The position numbers and the translations under genes are program-made. A stretch of DNA of 48,067 nucleotides from Lysinibacillus sphaericus (GTDB lineage Bacteria; Bacillota; Bacilli; Bacillales_A; Planococcaceae), in assembly GCF_006864135.1 (NCBI RefSeq), contig NZ_SADV01000030.1, forward strand, positions 1-48,067. The letters run 5' to 3'. The first letter of the stretch is position 1. Every line of letters starts with the position of its first letter. The notes beneath the pieces were generated by a model. The model was not told the origin of the DNA and did not search any database. It worked only from the letters and a program-made list of their open reading frames with translations. This document shows, one piece after another, positions 43,251 to 48,067 of the stretch.

Positions 43251-43772
43251 TTGAGTGAGCATTTAGCAAGGGTTATGGAAGAGCATGGTGAATACTGTCT
43301 TCGAGTAGCTTATCTGTATGTAAAGGACTGGGCTATCGCAGAAGAAATCGTTCAGGATGTATTTTTTGCCTATTATCGGCAGCAGGAGCGCTTTGAACAA
43401 CGATCCTCACTAAAAACATATTTAGTAAAAATAACAGTACATAAAAGTCATGACTATTTACGAAGCTGGAAAAATAAGCGCCATATTTTATTTGAAAAGC
43501 TGCATATTGGAGTCAGTAAACGATCGCCAGAAACAAGTTTGCTTGAAAAGGATGAACGAAGAATTGTGACAGCAGCTTTGTTTGAGCTTCCAATCAACTA
43601 CCGAGAAGTAATTATTCTTTATTATTACCAAGAATTAAAGGTTCGAGAGATAGCAGAGGTTCTTGCCTGTACAGAAAATACAGTGAAAACAAGACTACGT
43701 AGAGCAAGACAAATATTGCAGGAAAAACTGGACAAAAATCATTGGGAGGTGCTAGAAGATGACATCTTTTAA
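43251..43772 (+). CDS. ECF RNA polymerase sigma factor
   Basis: A 173-residue sigma-70-family factor with only regions 2 and 4. Region 2 holds YVKDWAIAEEIVQDVFFAYYRQ and the following LKTYLVKITVHKSHDYLRSWK; region 4 holds LPINYREVIILYYYQELKVREIAEVLACTENTVKTRLRRAR. TTG 43251 is the start, behind AGGAGGTG. It overlaps the next gene by 14 bp. SigV/SigM-like in general appearance, but I cannot assign it to a known B. subtilis sigma. Confidence 0.93.
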   Translation: MSEHLARVMEEHGEYCLRVAYLYVKDWAIAEEIVQDVFFAYYRQQERFEQRSSLKTYLVKITVHKSHDYLRSWKNKRHILFEKLHIGVSKRSPETSLLEKDERRIVTAALFELPINYREVIILYYYQELKVREIAEVLACTENTVKTRLRRARQILQEKLDKNHWEVLEDDIF

Positions 43773-44691
43773 GGATAAGCTGGATAAAGAGCTTGGAGAA
43801 GCCCCACGTTTCTCTCAACAATTGCAGGAGCGTATTTTGCACGATGTAGTTCAGCAAAATAAACAACCTAGTAGATGGCAATATCCAACGATTTTCATTG
43901 GAGCAGTCGTGACGATCCTCATTTTAATTGTAATTGGGCCATGGAAACAAGTAGATACATCTAGGCATGCGACGATTATTGAACTGGCTCAACATGAGGT
44001 TAAACAGTTTACTATTGCACGAAATCAGGAGGAAGATTCCTTTAAGGCTGGAAGAACTGGTTGGATCATAGTGCAACAGGCATATAAAAAAGATTCGGAA
44101 ACACGGCTCATTGCTAATATGCTTCAAAAAGCAGTTAAATCGAAAATGGATAATGATTATTATGCGTTTCGTGATGTATGGGTGGAGTTTGACAATGGGC
44201 ATGCTTCGCAGCTAAAAATGTTCTTAAACGATGGGCAGCTAGCTTTCAGCGATCGACATACAAATGTCTTTTATAAAGTGAAAGATGACGATACTGCCTC
44301 AGCATTTATTGCGCTTATGCAAAAAGATGAAAAGGATTTTAGTTTTGGTAAGATCTTTACTTTTTTAATAATTGCTTTCTTATTAGGGTGGCTTTTAGAA
44401 AAAGCTATTCGAAAAAAGTTTAGCATTCCAAAGAAACCAAAATATATAAATACAAGCCATCAACGTACAACGTATATTGCTAAGTTTATACAAGGGGCGA
44501 CTTTAATTTTATTTAATATAAATGGTTGGTTTTTATATACAGCTGCATTTTGCATATTTTTAACTGTCGCTATAGTAAGCACTATTATGATTGACTATTA
44601 TTATGGGCGTGAAGAAAAAAGACATTATGTTTCGGTGGGGTCATTTGCACTAGTGCCACTAATTATTGTATTTATCATTTATTTTCTATAG
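43759..44691 (+). CDS. Multi-span membrane protein, probable anti-sigma factor
   Basis: 310 residues. A cytoplasmic start (1-40, KDKLDKELGEAPRFSQQLQERI) of the kind found in anti-sigma partners precedes helix 1 (about 43-60). An outside domain of about 135 residues follows, then three or four more helices (about 198-215, 240-280, 290-310). It lacks the zinc HxxxCxxC motif. Overlap with the sigma gene implies a partner role. The extra C-terminal helices are unusual for a one-span RsiV/RsiW-type anti-sigma, so a dedicated sensor domain is possible. No enzyme motif. Confidence 0.78.
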   Translation: MTSFKDKLDKELGEAPRFSQQLQERILHDVVQQNKQPSRWQYPTIFIGAVVTILILIVIGPWKQVDTSRHATIIELAQHEVKQFTIARNQEEDSFKAGRTGWIIVQQAYKKDSETRLIANMLQKAVKSKMDNDYYAFRDVWVEFDNGHASQLKMFLNDGQLAFSDRHTNVFYKVKDDDTASAFIALMQKDEKDFSFGKIFTFLIIAFLLGWLLEKAIRKKFSIPKKPKYINTSHQRTTYIAKFIQGATLILFNINGWFLYTAAFCIFLTVAIVSTIMIDYYYGREEKRHYVSVGSFALVPLIIVFIIYFL

Positions 44692-44706
44692 AAAAGGAAA
44701 CAAACG

Positions 44707-44745
44707 AAAAGAGATGCTCGAGTTATTCCAGAGCATCTCTTTTTG
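44707..44745 (+). terminator. Terminator of the sigma operon
   Basis: A 13-bp perfect stem (44707-44719 with 44731-44743) with a T run. Confidence 0.9.
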
Positions 44746-45603
44746 ATAGATGACTAGAAATTGATAACTTGTTTTGAAATATGTAATTAAGAAGAGGAAC
44801 TTTAATAACCGATAAAAATACTAAAAGTAAAATCCTTTGAAGAATACGTTCGTATACATAACTGACCCACACTTGGAGTTTAGTTTTATTAACATCGTTC
44901 TAAAAAGTACTTTTTTACTTGTGTGCTATAGGAAAAGTTTTTGTTATAACTGAGTTGCTTTTAAGTTTAAAAAGCATTACTAGCCATAGTCTGAAAAATG
45001 TGCAGGATTCATTTTAAGTGAAAAAATATATATTTGAATAATAAAAATGAATGGGTAGTGATTATTCATTTTGAAATATACAAAATGTGTATTGGGTTTA
45101 TTTGATTGAATATCCATATAAAGTTAAATAGATCATTTAACAATGTTTTTAAGCATCCTTTTACGAGAAAGAAATTCGTTTATTTAAGTTGCAAAATTCT
45201 CTCTTATTCTAAAAATTTCTACATGATGATTATCTTTTTGTGCCCTATTAAAGAAATGTGCAGGATTAATGAGAGTTAGAAAAAATGCAATATACATAGA
45301 TTGTATGTGAAAATATGCACAAAATTAATTATATCAGTATAATTAATGTGAAGTTGGATAATAGAGTAGAAAAATATTGATAGCTAAAAAATGTTATGGT
45401 TTTTGTTTAAAAAACATCTATTTGCTTAGAGACTGTAGGGTTTTCGTTATAAAAATATTGGGGTAGAAAATAAAATACTTTTTGCAGAAATAATATTTTT
45501 TTAAAAAACATCTTGCATTTGAATAATTCTAAGTGGTAAATTGTTTTACAGAGACGTTCATAAAACTTTCACAGGTAGCAAAAGAGGGGAGAAAAGAGAA
45601 ATT
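44746..45603. other. Long AT-rich non-coding stretch
   Basis: No ORF I would call in about 860 bp. The 14-mer AAATGTGCAGGATT occurs twice (44996-45009 and 45254-45267), and a related ATATGCACAAAATT lies near 45312. A 9-bp hairpin (AAAATGAAT/ATTCATTTT) is at 45044-45072. It may hold the OFA-gene promoter, but I cannot fix one. Confidence 0.6.
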
Positions 45604-46875
45604 ATGAATAAAAATAGATGGTTAATTGCATTATCCGCAATCGCTATTCATCTTTCGATCGGTGGAGCATATGCATACAGTGTATACAAGCTACCGATTG
45701 TCAAAGAGATGGGATGGAGTGAAACGAACGTAACGGTTGCCTTCACAATAATGATGGGGCTTGCTGGTTTTTCAGCAGCATTGTTCGGTAACTTAGTAGA
45801 AAAAATGGGGCCACGTAAATCTGCAATGATAGCAGCTGTTCTATTTGGAGCAGGACAAGCTGGTGCGGGTGTAGCGATTTCAATGGATTCCGTAACATTG
45901 TATTGGTTAACATATGGTTTACTAAGTGGCTTGGGTATGGGTATTGGTTATATTGCGCCAGTATCGACATTAGTAAAATGGTTCCCAGATCGCCGCGGTT
46001 TAGCAACGGGTATGGCTGTACTTGGATTTGGTTCAGGGGCACTTATTACAGCGCCAGTCGCAGCTAACTTAATGGAGGCTGTAGGTATTTCTACAACGTA
46101 CTTTATTTTAGGGGCAAGTTATTTCACGTTAATGATTTTAGGGGCTTCATATATAGCACCGCCTAAACCTGGTTATATGCCAGCGAATATGAAGGCTGCT
46201 GCAGATAATGGTAAAGAAGTTGTGAAAAAAGATTTAGCTGTCATGTCAGCACGTGAAGCTGTGAAAACTAAGCATTTCTGGATGCTTTGGTCGATGCATT
46301 TAGTAAACGTAACAGCAGGTATTATGATGATTTCTGTTGCATCTCCAATGGCTCAAGAAATTGTAGGATTATCAGTTGCGGGAGCCGCAGCAATGGTAGG
46401 AATAATGGGATTATTTAATGGTGGTGGTCGTTTAATATGGGCTGCTGTGTCTGACTATATTGGTCGTTCGAACGTCTTTGTCATTTTCTTTATCGCACAG
46501 CTTGTTACTTTTATCGTCTTACCACATACTACAAACGTTATTATTTTCCAAGCACTTATTTTCTTAGTTGTTAGTTGCTATGGTGGAGGTTTCTCGAATC
46601 TACCTGCATTTGCAAGTGATTTATTCGGTACGAAACAACTTGGCGTTATTCATGGTTATTTATTAACGACTTGGTCTTTAGGTGGTATTTTTGGACCGCT
46701 CTTAGTAAGTACAATTAAAAACGCTTATGGAAGTTATATTCCAGTATTCTATGTATTTACAGGGTTAATAGCTGTTTCATTAATTATTTCATTAACATTA
46801 CGTGCAGATGTACGTAAACGAACAGCATTAAAACAAGCTTCTCAAAAGGTTGGGGACGTCTCCGCTACACAATAA
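45604..46875 (+). CDS. MFS transporter, oxalate/formate antiporter (OFA) family
   Basis: A 423-residue 12-helix transporter. N-terminal IGGAYAYSVYKLPIVKEMGWS and the MGPRKSAM motif A, then GIGYIAPVSTLVKWFPDRRGLATG, are typical of the OxlT/YhjX branch of MFS. Known members exchange oxalate/formate or take up pyruvate-like carboxylates; substrate here is open. ATG 45604 is preferred (GGGGAG 12 bp upstream); the frame is open to a TTG at 45541 without a ribosome site. A terminator follows. Confidence 0.9.
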   Translation: MNKNRWLIALSAIAIHLSIGGAYAYSVYKLPIVKEMGWSETNVTVAFTIMMGLAGFSAALFGNLVEKMGPRKSAMIAAVLFGAGQAGAGVAISMDSVTLYWLTYGLLSGLGMGIGYIAPVSTLVKWFPDRRGLATGMAVLGFGSGALITAPVAANLMEAVGISTTYFILGASYFTLMILGASYIAPPKPGYMPANMKAAADNGKEVVKKDLAVMSAREAVKTKHFWMLWSMHLVNVTAGIMMISVASPMAQEIVGLSVAGAAAMVGIMGLFNGGGRLIWAAVSDYIGRSNVFVIFFIAQLVTFIVLPHTTNVIIFQALIFLVVSCYGGGFSNLPAFASDLFGTKQLGVIHGYLLTTWSLGGIFGPLLVSTIKNAYGSYIPVFYVFTGLIAVSLIISLTLRADVRKRTALKQASQKVGDVSATQ

Positions 46876-46906
46876 ATTATACTTTCAATTCGCACTTGAA
46901 GGTATC

Positions 46907-46951
46907 GGCCATATGAGTGTCATTTCGCACATGACGCTTGTATGGTCTTTT
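46907..46951 (+). terminator. Terminator of the OFA transporter
   Basis: A 17-bp stem (46907-46923 with 46931-46947) with several G-T pairs, then TTTTT. From 46952 to 47184 I see only a weak TTGCAC/TATGTT promoter (47120-47148). Confidence 0.8.
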
Positions 46952-47184
46952 TATGTAGTTGTTGTTATATAACACTTGATTAATCTCTGTTTAATGTATA
47001 ACAGTCGGTGTCTGATGTCAATATCATTACGGGAAATAAAGTGATTTCGCTACCAAAAGAGAAATTTTGTAACGGAAAGCGAATGAGGGGTTCATTTTCA
47101 AGAGGGAGCCTTTAAATTCTTGCACTTGATTGAATCTTTTCATATGTTAAAACGTATATAAAATAAATAAGGAGGCAATGTGAT

Positions 47185-47877
47185 ATGGGGAAATTTTCTT
47201 TAAATGAATTTATTAATAAAACACAGCAAGACGACAACGAAAATGAATACTTCGAGTTAGAAACTGAGCGTGTATTAGAGGTTAACCTAAATGGCGAGGT
47301 TTGGTCGAAAATGGGCGCGATGATTTCTTACATAGGAGATATTAAGTTTGAGCGTGAGCGTGTGCTGGAACATGGCCTCGGTAAAATGTTTAAAAAAGCA
47401 TTAACAGGCGAAGGTACACAACTTATGAAAGCTAAAGGTAAGGGGCGACTTTATTTAGCCGATCAAGGGAAAAAAATAACGGTTTTCGATTTAAAGGATG
47501 AAAGTATTTGTGTAAACGGCAATGATTTACTTGCCTTTGAGCCAAGTATTGATTGGGATATTCATTTAATGCGTAAAATGGCAGGAGTCATGTCAGGTGG
47601 GTTGTTTAATGTAACCTTACAAGGAAGAGGGAAGGTAGCTATCACAACTCATTTTGAGCCGTTAACATTGTTAGTGAAGCCTGGTGAAACGGTCTATACA
47701 GATCCGCATGCTACAGTAGCATGGTCAGGTAATCTGGCACCAGAGTTTAAAACAGATATTAGCTTCCGAACGTTTATCGGTCGTGGTAGTGGTGAATCCA
47801 TTCAAATGGCATTTTCAGGTGAAGGATTTGTCATCATTCAACCATTTGAGGAAGTATATATGTCTAAAGATAGTTAA
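47185..47877 (+). CDS. AIM24-family protein
   Basis: A 230-residue beta-rich protein of the AIM24 (former DUF124) family. Family strands are visible in LEVNLNGEVWSKMGAMISYIGDIKFER, GKGRLYLADQGKKITVFDL and the pseudo-repeat GLFNVTLQGRGKVAITTHFEP. No signal peptide. Bacterial members have no agreed function; a scaffold or membrane-associated role is often assumed. AAGGAGG precedes the ATG. Single gene. Confidence 0.9.
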   Translation: MGKFSLNEFINKTQQDDNENEYFELETERVLEVNLNGEVWSKMGAMISYIGDIKFERERVLEHGLGKMFKKALTGEGTQLMKAKGKGRLYLADQGKKITVFDLKDESICVNGNDLLAFEPSIDWDIHLMRKMAGVMSGGLFNVTLQGRGKVAITTHFEPLTLLVKPGETVYTDPHATVAWSGNLAPEFKTDISFRTFIGRGSGESIQMAFSGEGFVIIQPFEEVYMSKDS

Positions 47878-47930
47878 AAAAGCGTGTCCATTTTGGGAGG
47901 GCACTGAAAAAGTCTATATCTTTTCACATT

Positions 47931-47973
47931 GCGAGGTATTCAACGATTAAATCGTTGAATACCTCGCTTTTTT
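47931..47973 (+). terminator. Terminator of the AIM24 gene
   Basis: A perfect 17-bp stem (47931-47947 with 47951-47967) with six T. Confidence 0.95.
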
Positions 47974-47997
47974 CATTTGGCACTGTGACTCTACTGT

Positions 47998-48067
47998 TGT
48001 TTTCCGAAGCATTCCGCTCGCTTTCCGCGGGCGAGCGCCGAGCCTCCTCCTACGCTTCGCTTCGTGC
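47998..48067. repeat. Start of a GC-rich dispersed element, cut by the window end
   Basis: TTCCGCTCGCTTTCCGCGGG followed by CGAGCGCCGAGCCTCCTC is the standard sequence of Bacillaceae intergenic elements and related to family 2. It is much less decayed than the copies at 9798 and 17461. Confidence 0.65.

Overview
The window reads as chromosomal DNA of a low-GC Gram-positive of the Bacillaceae/Planococcaceae type, most likely Lysinibacillus or a close relative. Reasons: AGGAGG-type ribosome sites with frequent GTG and TTG starts, an SLH-domain surface protein behind a tRNA cluster, S-box and T-box leaders, a Zur box of Bacillus type, and gene neighbourhoods that follow the B. subtilis yt* region (men genes, yidD, ytkD, ytmA, pckA, metK, ytoA, ytpA, ytqA/ytqB, yttB, leuS). 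The genus is inferred from gene content and was not tested against a database. I see no phage, insertion sequence with a transposase, or CRISPR array.

Layout. 1-534: six tRNA genes (Phe, Gly, Ile, Asn, Ser, Glu) and a terminator; this looks like the tail of a longer rRNA/tRNA operon. 812-3740: SLH surface protein. 3762-8462: an NAD(P)-binding oxidoreductase, a diaminopropionate ammonia-lyase, a MerR/TipAS regulator, a YteA-type zinc-finger protein and an M19 dipeptidase. 8542-16670: menaquinone genes, with menA divergent from menF-menD-menH-menB and menE after a terminator and a 21-bp tandem array; menC is not here. 16697-20114: small accessory genes, including a frameshifted gene, a GNAT acetyltransferase and a secreted transglutaminase-like protein with an odd C-terminus. 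20094-21782 (minus): a Zur-controlled zinc-binding lipoprotein, yidD, and two small membrane proteins too short for ordinary ORF calling. 21922-30452: ytkD-ytmA, a membrane-anchored hydrolase, pckA, S-box metK, ytoA and a YtpA-like protein that has lost its nucleophile serine. 30580-36032: AGCS symporter, superoxide dismutase, ytqA-ytqB and yttB. 36043-38268: an ArsR regulator with a perfect operator palindrome and a SulP transporter with a Cys/His tail. 38436-43195: a one-piece DhaK-DhaL kinase with a cre-like site, and T-box leuS. 43199-44745: an ECF sigma factor with a multi-span membrane partner. 45604-47973: OFA-type MFS transporter and an AIM24 protein.

How the genes work together. MenF, MenD, MenH, MenE, MenB and MenA cover most steps from chorismate to demethylmenaquinone. 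PckA and MetK sit back to back as in Bacillus. YtqA/YtqB form a tRNA wobble-uridine modification pair. ArsR+SulP and sigma+partner are the two most self-contained regulatory modules.

The most unusual material is between genes: two dispersed repeat families in intact, partial and decayed copies, 21-bp arrays, and repeat pieces that have entered a leader (metK), a coding end (the transglutaminase) and the space between a gene and its terminator (the ammonia-lyase). No single locus is clearly a new defence or biosynthetic system. The best candidates for follow-up are the ArsR-SulP module, the serine-less YtpA and the small-protein/yidD operon.
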